A stretch of DNA of 64,000 nucleotides. Source: Bacillota bacterium (GTDB taxonomy: Bacteria; Bacillota; Clostridia; Christensenellales; UMGS416). Positions 53,377 to 63,813 of this stretch are shown piece by piece. How positions within the stretch are numbered: the stretch's first letter is position 1; every line of letters begins with the position of its first letter. The notes under the pieces were generated by a model. That model was not told the DNA's origin. It did not search any database and saw only the letters and a list, made by a program, of their open reading frames with translations. The stretch lies in contig JAEZSC010000031.1 of assembly GCA_023422005.1 (NCBI GenBank), forward strand, positions 1-64,000. The letters run 5' to 3'. Both the position numbers and the translations under genes were made by a program.

Positions 53377-55911
53377 TCATTCTTTGCCGCCGCCGTGTAC
53401 AATGCGGTAATAGGCGTAGGGCTGACCGTGGTCCATGCGCAGCGCCACGATGTTGTCACCGCTTATGATGAAGTCACCGGCTGCATCCTTCTCCTTGTGA
53501 TATTGAGGGCCATTGCCGTCTATGCGCAGGCCGTATTGCACACAGGTGCTGTTGAGCACGACCAGCTTGCGGCTCTTGGGGTGGGCGTAGAGCTCCATGG
53601 CGTCCACGGTGGCGGTCTCACGGCCAAAGGGCCACAGCGCCCGCCGGGCGCGGTTACGCCGGAAGCTTAGGCGCTGGGCGCCCTGCATGTCGGGCTGGTC
53701 GCTCTTCCACACCTCCAGGTGTAGCGACAGACGTGGCTTTCGGTTCAACAGCACGAGATAGACGGCCACAACAATTAGCGCCAGAAGCGCAACAGCAGGG
53801 GGCACAAACTTGCGCCAGTCATCCTGTATGTCCACCACCACTTCGCCGGACACCGTCTCGCCGGGCTTGCCGGTGCCGGCGCTGAGCACCACTACCTGGC
53901 GGCCCACCGGCAGCAGGAAGGGCAGCGCGCCGGTGCGCAGTGTGAAGCGCTGTGCCTGCGGTTCCTGCACCACACCCAAACCCCTGGGCGCCGATATGCG
54001 GAAATCCTTGAGCGACGCTGTGGGAAGCTTCTGCCACACGCCGTCCTGCTCGACGGAGAGCGTCCACTCTACAGGAGCCAAGCCCTGCATGCCGTGCAAC
54101 ACCGAGAAAGAGAGCGCTGCGGGCTGCACCTCCAGCTTGAGCTTGCGGGCAACCGGCTGCAGGTTGATCTGCGCTCGCTGGCCGTTTTCCATCTGCAGCT
54201 TCAGCGCCATCGGTGCGGACGCAAAGTCTCCGTTGACCCATAATGACAGTACCAGCGGCTGACCCTGGGCGAAGGTCAGCACCGGCCGGCCGGCGTCCAG
54301 CGGCGTTCCGTCCGCGCGCAACTGCAACCCTGGGGGCAGCTGCCCGTCCCAATCGGCTGCCAGCTCGCCGGATCGATCGGCGTTCAGCGTAAAGGCCGCT
54401 ATTTGGTGATACTCGGCCTCGGATGTATAGGGAAAACCAACGGAAGCCGCGGAGACCGCCTGAAGGCTGGACTCCTCCACGATGGGCAGATTGGCAGGTA
54501 CGGGAGCGGCGGAAGACTGCGCACCGGCGGTGCCCCCAGGTGTGGCCGACGCCGCCGGCTGCGGCGACATCAGCGCGGCAACCTGCACGTTCAGCGGCGG
54601 CAGCGCCATCTGGAAGTTGCCTTGATCGGTCAGCGTGAGCGACAGCGGACCCTCGCCCGCCTGCTCCGCCCGCAGCGTGAACCGCCCGGCAGCAGCTTCA
54701 CCAAGCTGGCAGGGCCCCTGCGTCAGTTCCACACGCACCCGTTCACCCACAGCCATGGTCTGTCCGTCGGATCCCACGAAGCGTGCCTCGCCTGTCAGAA
54801 CGGCGCCTTGGTCCATCCCCAGCGCCTGGGGGTTCCATTGGCCGCCGGCATATTGGGCCACCTGCGTTCCATCCTCATCGCGCAGCGTTACGGTGGCTGA
54901 CAGGTTGACCATCGGGAACGCGAGCAGTTCGCCGGCAAACTGAATGCGATAGGAACCGGGCTTGATGTCACCCTGAGCGGCGCGCACGCGGTAATACACG
55001 GCAGCAGGCCCGTCCTTGAGCGTCGTGCTGGCGCTGTACAGCCGTTCCACGGTCAGCTTGTCACCGTCAGTCCCGGTCACGGCGCTAACGCCGCCCTGGC
55101 CGTCGGCACCCAACTGCGCCATCAGCAACAGACTGGTCAGCGGATATTGGGCGGTGAAGGCGCCGTCGGTGCCGATCTGCAGCCGCGAGGTTTGGGCCAT
55201 GAGGTCGGCCAGGTCGCGCATCGTGGCAACTATAGCCTCCCCCGCGCCGGCCTGATCGCTGATGTCGGCGGTGAACACGTTGACTGCCATGCCTGTGCGC
55301 TGCAGCGCCGCCTGCATTTGCTGCACCGGCGGCAGCGCCTGACCCCGGCCGATGGAAAAGAGCAGCGCCCGGCTGCGTCCGACGAAATCCTTTATGCCGC
55401 TGTCCCGCACATATCCGTCGAACACGGCGTCCATGCGGTCGGTGATCTCGGCCCGTTGCCCATCGAACATACGGTCGCCGTCGGTCATCAGCACGAACAT
55501 GAACTCGCCATCGGGGTGCTCCCGCAGCCACTTGCCACCGCTGCGCAGGGCTGCGTCCATGGCGGTGGAATAGGTCAGGTTTTCCCAGTTGTTGGTGGTG
55601 GCGCGCTTGAGCGACTGGCGCAAATTCTCCTTGCGCTCCACGGCGAAGGGATGGGCGCCCTGATCGCTCATCAAAAAGACTTCAGCGCGGTCGGAATCGT
55701 CCATCAGCGCGGCGAAGTTCTGCAGGGCGTAATTGGCATATAGATAATTGGTGTATACGTCCTTGTGGCTGCCATCAAAGCGCATGCTGCCCGAATCGTC
55801 ATACACGATGGCGATGTAACGCTCGGGCCCCTGAGCCCGGGCGGGCAGCCTGAAGGCCGACAAACCCGCCAGCAGACCCGCCGCCAACACCGCGCACAAC
55901 AGCTTTTTCAC
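53377..55911 (-). CDS. Von Willebrand factor A domain membrane protein
   Basis: An 844-residue protein starting at GTG 55911. The signal peptide (about residues 1-26) is followed by a vWA domain with the metal-ion site YDDSGSMRFDG (DxSxS) near residue 38 and LMTDGDRMFDGQ. A Thr/Pro/Ala-rich beta-rich middle follows (several repeated beta-sandwich-like stretches). One membrane helix (VPPAVALLALIVVAVYLVLL) is near residue 713, with a cytoplasmic tail of about 110 residues. The tail's LELYAHPKSRKLVVL-like region has FHA-like strands but no certain match. Possibly an adhesion or signalling scaffold. The metal site suggests protein binding. Confidence 0.82.
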   Translation of the reverse strand: MKKLLCAVLAAGLLAGLSAFRLPARAQGPERYIAIVYDDSGSMRFDGSHKDVYTNYLYANYALQNFAALMDDSDRAEVFLMSDQGAHPFAVERKENLRQSLKRATTNNWENLTYSTAMDAALRSGGKWLREHPDGEFMFVLMTDGDRMFDGQRAEITDRMDAVFDGYVRDSGIKDFVGRSRALLFSIGRGQALPPVQQMQAALQRTGMAVNVFTADISDQAGAGEAIVATMRDLADLMAQTSRLQIGTDGAFTAQYPLTSLLLMAQLGADGQGGVSAVTGTDGDKLTVERLYSASTTLKDGPAAVYYRVRAAQGDIKPGSYRIQFAGELLAFPMVNLSATVTLRDEDGTQVAQYAGGQWNPQALGMDQGAVLTGEARFVGSDGQTMAVGERVRVELTQGPCQLGEAAAGRFTLRAEQAGEGPLSLTLTDQGNFQMALPPLNVQVAALMSPQPAASATPGGTAGAQSSAAPVPANLPIVEESSLQAVSAASVGFPYTSEAEYHQIAAFTLNADRSGELAADWDGQLPPGLQLRADGTPLDAGRPVLTFAQGQPLVLSLWVNGDFASAPMALKLQMENGQRAQINLQPVARKLKLEVQPAALSFSVLHGMQGLAPVEWTLSVEQDGVWQKLPTASLKDFRISAPRGLGVVQEPQAQRFTLRTGALPFLLPVGRQVVVLSAGTGKPGETVSGEVVVDIQDDWRKFVPPAVALLALIVVAVYLVLLNRKPRLSLHLEVWKSDQPDMQGAQRLSFRRNRARRALWPFGRETATVDAMELYAHPKSRKLVVLNSTCVQYGLRIDGNGPQYHKEKDAAGDFIISGDNIVALRMDHGQPYAYYRIVHGGGKE

Positions 55912-56026
55912 GATGACACCACCACCCCCGAAGACTGTGTCGAATTAACATGAATATATACCCAACGACACGTCTATGGCAATATTGGATATACCGATGC
56001 ATCGGCTATTATAGTCAATAAACCCT

Positions 56027-58489
56027 TCAATTGGCCGTCATGGTGACCCTGGTGATGTCGTCATCCATCATCACGAGCACCGTCTGCTTGCCCGTGGACG
56101 CCAGGCTCTCCAACGACAGCGCGCCGGTGTTCACGGTGGTCTCCCCGCTGCGAGCCTGGGTGATTTGCAGATCCATTGGCGCGCCGGCAGCCAGGCGCAC
56201 CGCCGCCGTAAGGCGGGTGCCGCCGCCCTTCTTTGTAAAGCTGACAGCCTTGACGCCCTTGCTGGCGCGGCCCAGGCTGGGCAGGTCCATGGCGAAGATG
56301 CGCTTGCCGAAGCCCTTGTCGGTCAGCAGCGCGATCTCATCCAGCGGCTGGAACGGGAAAGCCGCGAGCACCAGGTCGCCGTCGCCCAGCGAGATGGCCT
56401 TGACGCCCTTGGCAGCGCGGCCGATGGGCTCCACGGTAGCCAGCTTGAAGGAAAACGCCAAGCCGTCGCGGGTAATGACGGCGGCGCTGACATCGGCGTC
56501 TTCGGCCAGATGCTCCACGGTCAGCACGCTGTCGCCATCCTTTAAGCCGCAGGCGACAATGCGGCGGGTGCGGGCCTCATATTCACCGGCGGCGGTCTTC
56601 TTGACCAGGCCGCTCTCGGTGAAGAACACGAAGTGCCCGGTGGGCAGCTTGTCCCAAACCCACAGCGCCACCAGGCGCTCCTCCTTGCCATAGCCGTGCA
56701 CCAGGGCGCTCAAGTGCTCTCCGCGGTCGCGCCAGCGCATGTCCGGCAGGTCGGCTACGGAGAGGTGCACCATGGAACCGGCGTCGGTGAAGGCGAACAC
56801 CTTCTGCGCCGTGGTGCCGGTGGTCACGAATTTTACGTAGTCCTGGGCGCTCAGGCCGTCCGGCGGCGCGGCGCGGTTGCTGCGGCCATAGGCATTGGGC
56901 TGTATGCGCTTGATATAGCCGTCGGCGGTGGCCACGACGACGGTCTCCTCCACGACGACGAAATCCTCGGCCTTGAACTCCTTGACAGCTTCTGCGTGCA
57001 CGAGCACCGTTCGCCTGGGGTCAGCGTAATTTTTCTTGATCTCCAGCAGTTCGCGCTTGATGACGTTCATCAGCTTCTTGTTGCTGGCCAGTATGCTCTT
57101 GAGCTCGGCGATCAGCTTGCGCACCTCGTCCAGCTCTTCCTTTAGCTTGAGCACCTCCAAGTTCGTGAGCCTCGCCAGGCGCATATCCAGAATGGCCTGA
57201 GCTTGCACGCCGGTCAGCTCGAAGCGGCGCATCAGGTTCTGCTTGGCGTCGGGCACCGATTTGCTCTGGCGGATGATGCGCACAACCTCGTCGATGTTGG
57301 CCACGGCAATCAGCAGGCCTTCCAGAATGTGCTCGCGCTCTTCGGCCTTCTCCAGATCATAGCGGGTGCGGCGCAGCACCACGTCCTGCTGGTGGCGGAT
57401 GTAGTATTCGTTGATGCGCTTGAGGCCTAGGAGCATGGGCTTGCCGTCGGCGATGGCCACCATGTTCACGTTGTAGTTGACCTGCAGATCCGAGTACTTG
57501 TAGAGATACTCCAGGATCTTCTCTGCGTCGGTGTCCTTCTTGAGCTCGATGACAGCACGCATGCCATTGCGGTCGCTCTCGTCGCGGATGTCGCTGATGC
57601 CGCCAAGGATGCTCTTCTGCGCCTCCTGCAGGGCCAGAATTTTCTCCAGCATGTTGGCCTTGTTGACCTGATAGGGCAGCTCGGTGATGACGATGGCCTG
57701 CTTGCCGGCGTTCAGGCGCTCTATCTCGGTCTTGGCGCGGATGACGACCTTGCCGCGGCCGGTCTCATAGGCCTGACGGATGCCGTCGGTGCCAATGATG
57801 GAGCCGCCGGTCGGGAAATCCGGGCCTTTCAGATGCGTCATGAGGCCATCCAGCGTGATGTCGGGGTTGTCGATCTGGGCCACCACGCAATCGATGGCCT
57901 CGCCCAGGTTATGGGTCGGTATGTTGGTGGCCAGGCCCACGGCGATGCCCATGGCCCCGTTGACCAGCAGGTTCGGATAGCGGCCGGGCAGCATGTCCGG
58001 CTCCTTCATCGTGTCGTCGAAGTTGAAGGAGAAGCTCACGGTATCCTTGTCGATATCCCGCAGCAGCTCCAGCGCCAGCGGGGCCATACGGGCCTCGGTA
58101 TAGCGCATGGCGGCGGCGTTGTCACCATCCACGGAGCCGTAGTTGCCGTGGCCATCCACCAGCAGGCCCCGCATGTTGAAGCCCTGGGCCATGCGCACCA
58201 TGGCCTCGTAGATCGAGGAATCGCCGTGGGGGTGGTATTTACCCATGGTATCGCCGACGATACGGGCGGACTTGCGGTGAGGCTTGTCCGGCGTCACACC
58301 CAGTTCCATCATCGTATACAGTATGCGCCGCTGCACGGGTTTGAGGCCGTCCTCCACCCGGGGCAGGGCGCGGTCCAGTATGACCGTCTCGGCGTAGGGC
58401 ATCATCGAATGGTGGATGACGTCCTCAAAGGCCTGCTCGATGATTTCTTCGCCGCGAGGCGGTTGCTTGTCGTCGGGTTTTTTGGGCAT
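56027..58489 (-). CDS. parC: DNA topoisomerase IV-type subunit A (ParC/GyrA family)
   Basis: An 820-residue type IIA topoisomerase breakage-reunion subunit. The active-site Tyr130 is in [25 protein letters not shown] has the quinolone-site Ser91 and Glu95 in the sensitive state. The C-terminal blades include [21 protein letters not shown] at the place of the GyrA box, without the QRRGGKG sequence required for wrapping in gyrase. This and the parE partner upstream favour topoisomerase IV. GGAGAGGGG precedes ATG 58489. Confidence 0.92.
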   Translation of the reverse strand: MPKKPDDKQPPRGEEIIEQAFEDVIHHSMMPYAETVILDRALPRVEDGLKPVQRRILYTMMELGVTPDKPHRKSARIVGDTMGKYHPHGDSSIYEAMVRMAQGFNMRGLLVDGHGNYGSVDGDNAAAMRYTEARMAPLALELLRDIDKDTVSFSFNFDDTMKEPDMLPGRYPNLLVNGAMGIAVGLATNIPTHNLGEAIDCVVAQIDNPDITLDGLMTHLKGPDFPTGGSIIGTDGIRQAYETGRGKVVIRAKTEIERLNAGKQAIVITELPYQVNKANMLEKILALQEAQKSILGGISDIRDESDRNGMRAVIELKKDTDAEKILEYLYKYSDLQVNYNVNMVAIADGKPMLLGLKRINEYYIRHQQDVVLRRTRYDLEKAEEREHILEGLLIAVANIDEVVRIIRQSKSVPDAKQNLMRRFELTGVQAQAILDMRLARLTNLEVLKLKEELDEVRKLIAELKSILASNKKLMNVIKRELLEIKKNYADPRRTVLVHAEAVKEFKAEDFVVVEETVVVATADGYIKRIQPNAYGRSNRAAPPDGLSAQDYVKFVTTGTTAQKVFAFTDAGSMVHLSVADLPDMRWRDRGEHLSALVHGYGKEERLVALWVWDKLPTGHFVFFTESGLVKKTAAGEYEARTRRIVACGLKDGDSVLTVEHLAEDADVSAAVITRDGLAFSFKLATVEPIGRAAKGVKAISLGDGDLVLAAFPFQPLDEIALLTDKGFGKRIFAMDLPSLGRASKGVKAVSFTKKGGGTRLTAAVRLAAGAPMDLQITQARSGETTVNTGALSLESLASTGKQTVLVMMDDDITRVTMTAN

Positions 58490-58530
58490 GGTTCCCCTCT
58501 CCCTTTACAATCATCATTTAGAGTGGAAGG

Positions 58531-58594
58531 ATTTCGCGCCCTCGGGCGCGACCAAAGGGCTTTCCGATCGCCCTTTGGAAACCTTCGGCCCCAA
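58531..58594. repeat. 64-bp two-hairpin dispersed repeat, copy 3
   Basis: Stem 1 is TCGCGCC-CTCG-GGCGCGA and stem 2 is CCAAAGGGC-N9-GCCCTTTGG with one loop substitution (GATC for GGTC). It lies between parE and parC on the minus strand, in a 188-base gap. Confidence 0.9.
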
Positions 58595-58677
58595 TATGAT
58601 GAATCATTATGTCAGTATGCGACGCGACAACTCCGTTGAGTGTTAGGACCGAAAAGCCCCGGCAACGGAGTGATTAT

Positions 58678-60639
58678 TCAGACCGTCTTTACAAACTTAT
58701 CCTCTTTGTTGAAGTACGCGTGCTCGATGATGTAATCCCTTCTGGGCTCCACCTTGTCACCCATCAGGATCGTGATCATACGGTCGGCGTCGGCTGCGTC
58801 CTCCACGTTCACGCGCACCAGCTTGCGGTTGCCAGGGTTCATCGTGGTCTCCCAAAGCTGCTCGGGGTTCATCTCACCCAGACCTTTGTAGCGCTGCAGC
58901 TCATAGCCGCGGCCGATGTCCGCGGTCACGCGTTCCAACTCCCGGTCGTCATAACAGTAGATCGTGTTGCTGCCGCGCTTGACACGGTACAGCGGCGGCT
59001 GGCCGATGAACAGGTGCCCGTCGGTGATCAGCTCCTTCATATACCGGAAGAAGAACGTCAGCAGGATCGCGCGGATATGGGCGCCGTCCTGGTCTGCATC
59101 GGAGAGGATGATGACCTTGTGGTAACGCAGGTTGGTTACGTCGAAGTCCTCATCGATGCCGGTGCCCAGCGCAGTGATGATGGAGCGATACTCCTCGTTG
59201 GCCAACACCGCGTCCAGGCGCTTGCGCTCGCAGTTGAGCGGCTTGCCCCGCAGCGGCAGTATGGCCTGAAAGCGCCGGTCGCGGCCCTGTTTGGCCGAGC
59301 CGCCGGCAGAATCACCCTCTACGAGGAACAGCTCATTCTCCTCGGGCTTGCGGCCGGTACAGGAGCTCAGCTTGCCCACCAGTGGCGCGCCCTCAAGCGA
59401 GTTCTTCTTGCGGGCAAGGTCTTTGGCCTTGCGAGCGGCCTCACGCACGTGGGCAGCGTGCAGCGCCTTTTCCACGACTTTCTGGGCGGTATCGGCGTTT
59501 TTCAGATCATTCAGATAAATCGGCAGCTTTTCGCTTACCATGCTTTCCACAGCCTGTCGGGCCTCGGTGTTACCGAGCTTTGTCTTGGTCTGGCCCTCAA
59601 ACTGCACGTTGCGCATCTTCATGGCCAGAACGGCGGTCAGCCCTTCACGGAAGTCCTCGCCACTCAGGGCCGCATCCTTCTCTTTGATCAGGTTGTTGCG
59701 CCGGATATAATCGTTCATGACCTTGGTGAGCGCCGCGCGAAAGCCTGTTTCGTGCATGCCGCCCTCGGTCGTGGGGATGTTGTTGACATAGGAAAATACG
59801 CTCTCGGTGTAGCTGTCGGTATATTGCATGGAGAGCAGAATCTCCATGTCGCCCACACGGCCCTCCAGCAGGATGGGCGGCTCGTGCAACGGCGTCTTCT
59901 CGGTGTTCAGGTATTTCACAAAGTCGCTAACGCCGCCCTCGTAGTGGTAACTCTTGCGGTAGGGCTCTGCCTCCCCCGCTTCCAGGCGCTCGTCAGTAAA
60001 GACCATCTTCATGCCGCGGTTCAGAAAGGCCAGCTCCCGCAGCGTGCGCTCCACCTGTTCGCGGGAAAAGCGCGTAGTCTCAAACACTGCAGGATCGGGC
60101 TTGAAGGTCACGCGGGTGCCCTTCTCGAAGGTCTTGCCCAGCTCCTGCAGCGGCCCCTTGGGCTTGCCGGGCTCCACCTTCTTCTTGCCGGTGGAATAGG
60201 CGCTCTCAAATTCCATGCAGTAAATCTTGCCGTCTTTATGAATTTCCACCTTGAGCCACTGGGAAAGCGCGTTGACAACCGAGGCGCCTACGCCGTGCAG
60301 GCCGCCGGAATAGGTGTAGGCGGAGCCCTCGAACTTGCCGCCTGCATGCAGATGCGTGTAGACGACCTGCACGCCGGACACCTTGAGCTTTGGGTGGATG
60401 TCCACGGGGATGCCGCGGCCATTGTCCGTGACGGTAGCGCTGCCATCGGTGTGCAGCGTCACAGTGACCTCATCGGCATAGCCGCCAAGCACCTCGTCCA
60501 CGGCGTTGTCCACAATCTCGCGAAGCATGTGGTGCAGCCCTCGGGAGCCCGTGGAGCCGATGTACATGCCCGGGCGCATGCGCACGGCATCCAACCCCTC
60601 GAGCACTTTAATTTCGCTGGCATCATAGCGTTCGGACAT
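58678..60639 (-). CDS. parE: DNA topoisomerase IV-type subunit B (ParE/GyrB family)
   Basis: A 653-residue type IIA ATPase subunit. The GHKL ATPase has DNAVDEVLGGY, VRMRPGMYIGSTG, VTDNGRGIPVD and GLHGVGASVVNALS. The Toprim domain has EGDSAGGSAKQGRD, LPLRGKPLNCE and SDADQDGAHIRAILL. The ATG 60639 was chosen by a GGAGG at 7-base spacing; the open frame begins 11 codons earlier. It is upstream of parC, separated by repeat copy 3. Compared with GyrB it lacks a large insertion, consistent with ParE. Confidence 0.92.
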   Translation of the reverse strand: MSERYDASEIKVLEGLDAVRMRPGMYIGSTGSRGLHHMLREIVDNAVDEVLGGYADEVTVTLHTDGSATVTDNGRGIPVDIHPKLKVSGVQVVYTHLHAGGKFEGSAYTYSGGLHGVGASVVNALSQWLKVEIHKDGKIYCMEFESAYSTGKKKVEPGKPKGPLQELGKTFEKGTRVTFKPDPAVFETTRFSREQVERTLRELAFLNRGMKMVFTDERLEAGEAEPYRKSYHYEGGVSDFVKYLNTEKTPLHEPPILLEGRVGDMEILLSMQYTDSYTESVFSYVNNIPTTEGGMHETGFRAALTKVMNDYIRRNNLIKEKDAALSGEDFREGLTAVLAMKMRNVQFEGQTKTKLGNTEARQAVESMVSEKLPIYLNDLKNADTAQKVVEKALHAAHVREAARKAKDLARKKNSLEGAPLVGKLSSCTGRKPEENELFLVEGDSAGGSAKQGRDRRFQAILPLRGKPLNCERKRLDAVLANEEYRSIITALGTGIDEDFDVTNLRYHKVIILSDADQDGAHIRAILLTFFFRYMKELITDGHLFIGQPPLYRVKRGSNTIYCYDDRELERVTADIGRGYELQRYKGLGEMNPEQLWETTMNPGNRKLVRVNVEDAADADRMITILMGDKVEPRRDYIIEHAYFNKEDKFVKTV

Positions 60640-60727
60640 CCGGGAACCTCCAGTTCTTGGGACCATATCCACATCTTGTATCTGACGTCATAGCATACCA
60701 CAATTTGCCCCGGTGTGCAAACGCAAG

Positions 60728-60762
60728 GCACCCGCAGGCAACACAAGTATGCCCGCGGGTGC
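60728..60762 (-). terminator. Terminator of the sugar-binding lipoprotein gene
   Basis: Arms GCACCCGC and GCGGGTGC, with an inner GGCA/TGCC pairing, lie about 20 bases after the stop of the minus-strand gene at 60784. Confidence 0.55.
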
Positions 60763-60783
60763 GCATGGTCTATGATGACCCGG

Positions 60784-62394
60784 CTATTGTTTGCCGTGCG
60801 CCATTTTGTCTATTAACGCACGCGCATGCTCGACCAGCCCTTTGTTGTTGAGCTTTGTAACCCTGTCCAGGCTGGAAGAGAGTACGACCTCGTTGAAGCT
60901 CTGAGGATCGCCCTGAATCAGTTGGTCAAGCATCTGCATGCGCTGGCGGCTGAGCACCTCCATCTCTTCACTCATGCGAAACAATGCATCCGATGCTGTC
61001 TTATTATTCACGCCTAAATTGGTGCTAAACGGGAAGCGGAGGTTCTGCTTCATCACATCATCCACAAGCTTCGGCACATTGTCCGGCGCCGAGGACGGCA
61101 GGCGGAAGAAGTCGAAGTTGAAGAGAATGTCCGCCCCCGGCCATGAGAAAAACAGACCATCCGTCAGATCAAAATCCTTACCCTGTGGAGCTTGCCCATC
61201 CTTGAGCGGGCTGTATCTGCCATCCACATCCACAAAGTCAGTGCCCTTTTCCCCATAGATGACCGAGTCGTAATTGTCCTGTGCACCATACATCCACTCG
61301 ACAAAGCGCAACACCGACGCTACCTGGTCCTGCGGGCATGTTCCGGGCACCGCGATCTCGTAGGAATAGAAGGGCTGTAAATAATAAGCGGGCATTTCCG
61401 GTGAGAACGGCTGCGCGATAAACTTTCCCGGCGCGAACGGAACGCTCACATAGACACTGGATTGATAAAAATCGCTGGGGGCAAAGACATAGGCTATACA
61501 TTCTCGGCCATCATTGTCGTCGAACGTATAGCCGATCGAGCCATTCTGCCAGTGCTGCTTCATCATGGTAAGGAACTCGGCGAACCCTGGTATACTCTCC
61601 AGAGGCACGGGCGTAAAATCGGCGTCATTGACGTTGCAGAGCAGATAGCCACCGACCCCGAATTTGCTCAGATCATAGTATCCCTGTTCCAGCGCCCACT
61701 GGAGGACGAGGCTATTTTCGTAGGCCTGTACGACCTGCTGATTCCCAGGCAACACGATCGTCTCGTCGATGAAGCGGAACAGGCTGTCAATTGTGCGAAT
61801 GCCTTTGCCCGACTCGGCGTAGTCCTCACGCAGCATCAGCGCCAACTGATATGGCAGGGGATGGCTGCGAATGCCCACCGGAATGCCGCTCAGCTTCACC
61901 GGGAGCAGCGATGCGTATTTGGCTGCATAAGCCGGTGCATACTGGGTGGCCCAATCGGTAAGATCGGTCGTGTATCCTTCATTAAAAAGCGTGAGGCTGT
62001 CGGCAAAGAAGAGAGTGTAGGCGTCGGCGGATGGAGTCCCCGCGGTGAGCTCCTCCTTTACCTGTTTTAGAAAATTGGCGTTGCCCATATTGTTGGGTGC
62101 CGTCTGCACAACCAGCTCCACATCCTGCCCGGCCTTTGCAAGGGCGGCGTTGACTCTCTTTTCTATTGCGTCAAAATATCCCTCACCCCATATTGTGGGA
62201 ACAGCAATTCTAGCCTTGCGCACCTGGCTTGCTGGGGCGGGTTCCACAACAGCCGCTGGAGCAGACTCCACCGCGACCACCGTGACCTGGGGCGTGAGCG
62301 TGGGCGTCCCCTTTGCTGGCGCGCAGCCCGAAAAGAACAGCATAGACGCTATCGCTATGATTGCAGCGGATGCTTTGGCAATGTCTCTGCTCAT
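60784..62394 (-). CDS. Extracellular solute-binding lipoprotein (sugar ABC, orphan)
   Basis: A 536-residue lipoprotein: signal with lipobox FFSGC (Cys near residue 24), then PTLTPQVTVVAVESAPAAVV linker. The type-1 solute-binding fold includes VRKARIAVPTIWGEGYFDAI, VASVLRFVEWMYGAQDNYDS and LFFSWPGADILFNFDFFRLP. Large CUT1 sugar-binding proteins in clostridia look like this and bind oligosaccharides. No permease or ATPase gene is near. AGGAGATGGGCC precedes ATG 62394. It may share a transporter encoded elsewhere. Confidence 0.82.
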   Translation of the reverse strand: MSRDIAKASAAIIAIASMLFFSGCAPAKGTPTLTPQVTVVAVESAPAAVVEPAPASQVRKARIAVPTIWGEGYFDAIEKRVNAALAKAGQDVELVVQTAPNNMGNANFLKQVKEELTAGTPSADAYTLFFADSLTLFNEGYTTDLTDWATQYAPAYAAKYASLLPVKLSGIPVGIRSHPLPYQLALMLREDYAESGKGIRTIDSLFRFIDETIVLPGNQQVVQAYENSLVLQWALEQGYYDLSKFGVGGYLLCNVNDADFTPVPLESIPGFAEFLTMMKQHWQNGSIGYTFDDNDGRECIAYVFAPSDFYQSSVYVSVPFAPGKFIAQPFSPEMPAYYLQPFYSYEIAVPGTCPQDQVASVLRFVEWMYGAQDNYDSVIYGEKGTDFVDVDGRYSPLKDGQAPQGKDFDLTDGLFFSWPGADILFNFDFFRLPSSAPDNVPKLVDDVMKQNLRFPFSTNLGVNNKTASDALFRMSEEMEVLSRQRMQMLDQLIQGDPQSFNEVVLSSSLDRVTKLNNKGLVEHARALIDKMAHGKQ

Positions 62395-62655
62395 GGCCCA
62401 TCTCCTGTCACACATCTTCGCCGATACATGGCGTTTACCGGGATTGCATATGCGCAAAAGCATTGTATAGCCGCATGATTATTCGTTCAACAGATCCAAA
62501 CCAAGTGCGTAATTCCATGGCATATTTCGTTGTTTTGTTGGTGGACATCCCAAACCGACCGTCAAGCAGGATACTTTCGTTATAACGATGGATTCCCTTG
62601 CGGGCGCTTATGGGTTGCGCCTAATATGAAAGCAAGATAAAACAGGAGGAACCAC

Positions 62656-63438
62656 ATGAATTGGGAAGAACGGCTGCACCTCTGGAACGCAGATCTCTAT
62701 GACCAGGAGGAAACCCAGACCGACGACGTGGACCTGCTGCGCCGCTGGGTTGGAGCGCCCAGCCAGCGCATACTGGAGGTGGCCTGCGGCTCCGGGCGCA
62801 TCCTGCTTCCGCTGGTTCGAGACGGCCACCGGATGACCGGCATCGATTGTGATCCCCTGATGGTCGCCCACCTGTTCGCCAAGGCCGGCGACACCATCGG
62901 TTTCACCGTGACGCTGGACGACGCCACGGCCTGCGACTGGGGCCAGGGCTATGACGCAGTGATTCTGGGCGGCAACATCCTGATGAACATCATGTCCGAC
63001 GGCGATCAGATGGAAGCCCAGCGGTTGTTCCTGCTTAAGGCCTTCGGAGCGTTGCGGCCCGGCGGGCACCTCTTTCTGGATGGCGACGCCCGCCTGCGGC
63101 CTGACAGGGCGCATTCCGACACCGGTGAGCGCGTGATTTTCCAGGGTACCGACAGCCGCGGTTTTTCGGGCAAGTTCTCGCTGACCGGTGAAGCCTATGA
63201 CCCGGATGGCCAGATACTCTCGGGCACCCGTCGCTGGGCATTGACCGCGCCGGATGGTGAGCGTTGGGAGAAGGCACAACCTTTCCGCAAGGTATGGGCC
63301 ACCGTGCCAGACATAGACGGCTGGCTGGCCGAGGCAGGCTTTGCCGTGGAGCGCCGCTGGGCCGGATATGAGGGCAGGCCCATCGATGAGGGCACCTGGC
63401 GGGCTACATATTGGGCCAAAAAGCCGCAGAGCACCTGA
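62656..63438 (+). CDS. SAM-dependent methyltransferase, class I
   Basis: A 260-residue methyltransferase. ILEVACGSGRILLPLVRDG is motif I, MTGIDCDPLMVAHLFAKAG motif II, DAVILGGNILMN motif IV and LRPGGHLFLDGDARL the post-motif. The C-terminal part has a Trp-rich end. AGGAGGAACC precedes the ATG. Acceptor unknown. No RNA- or DNA-specific signature is seen. Confidence 0.88.
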   Translation: MNWEERLHLWNADLYDQEETQTDDVDLLRRWVGAPSQRILEVACGSGRILLPLVRDGHRMTGIDCDPLMVAHLFAKAGDTIGFTVTLDDATACDWGQGYDAVILGGNILMNIMSDGDQMEAQRLFLLKAFGALRPGGHLFLDGDARLRPDRAHSDTGERVIFQGTDSRGFSGKFSLTGEAYDPDGQILSGTRRWALTAPDGERWEKAQPFRKVWATVPDIDGWLAEAGFAVERRWAGYEGRPIDEGTWRATYWAKKPQST

Positions 63439-63733
63439 TCCGCTCATCAAGCCTATTCCGCGGTGGTAATCAACGAGGGTTTTTGAGCTTATTTAGGAAA
63501 ACATCATGCAAAGATGGGTGCATCCTTGCATGATTGTCCTATTGCTTCAACAGATAATAGTACACATACTTTTGCTAATCAAACAAACTTTACGTGATGT
63601 GTTATATCTACTCAACTGTCTCCGTTATAGCAACTCTCTCCCGAACGCACGCCTTCTCATTATTCGTCCCTTAATAACTGCTGTAATTCCTGTAATGCAG
63701 CCTAACAAGCCGCTTGTCCGGGGGCTTTTACCC

Positions 63734-63762
63734 TTGAATAGACAGGCGCACAATAGTATAAT
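63734..63762 (+). promoter_or_regulatory. Promoter of the ANL-family gene
   Basis: TTGAAT (63734-63739) and TATAAT (63757-63762) are separated by 17 bases, about 52 bases before the ATG. Confidence 0.65.
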
Positions 63763-63793
63763 CATTCATGTTAATAGTATATTCATTCACGTT
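63752..63793 (+). repeat. Two exactly adjacent 21-bp direct repeats before the ANL gene
   Basis: AATAGTATAATCATTCATGTT is followed at once by a second copy differing at positions 10 and 18 (19 of 21 identical). The first copy includes the -10 box; the second lies over the start of the transcript. Two helical turns per unit suit a dimeric regulator binding twice on one face. Confidence 0.75.
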
Positions 63794-63813
63794 CATAGGG
63801 AGAGGAAAGTTAT

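Larger units (their letters stand above)
63439..63813. other. Intergenic region before the ANL enzyme
   Basis: No gene is supported in these 375 bases. The last 80 hold a promoter and a tandem repeat (separate entries). The remainder is A/T-rich and contains no convincing hairpin or open frame. Confidence 0.6.
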
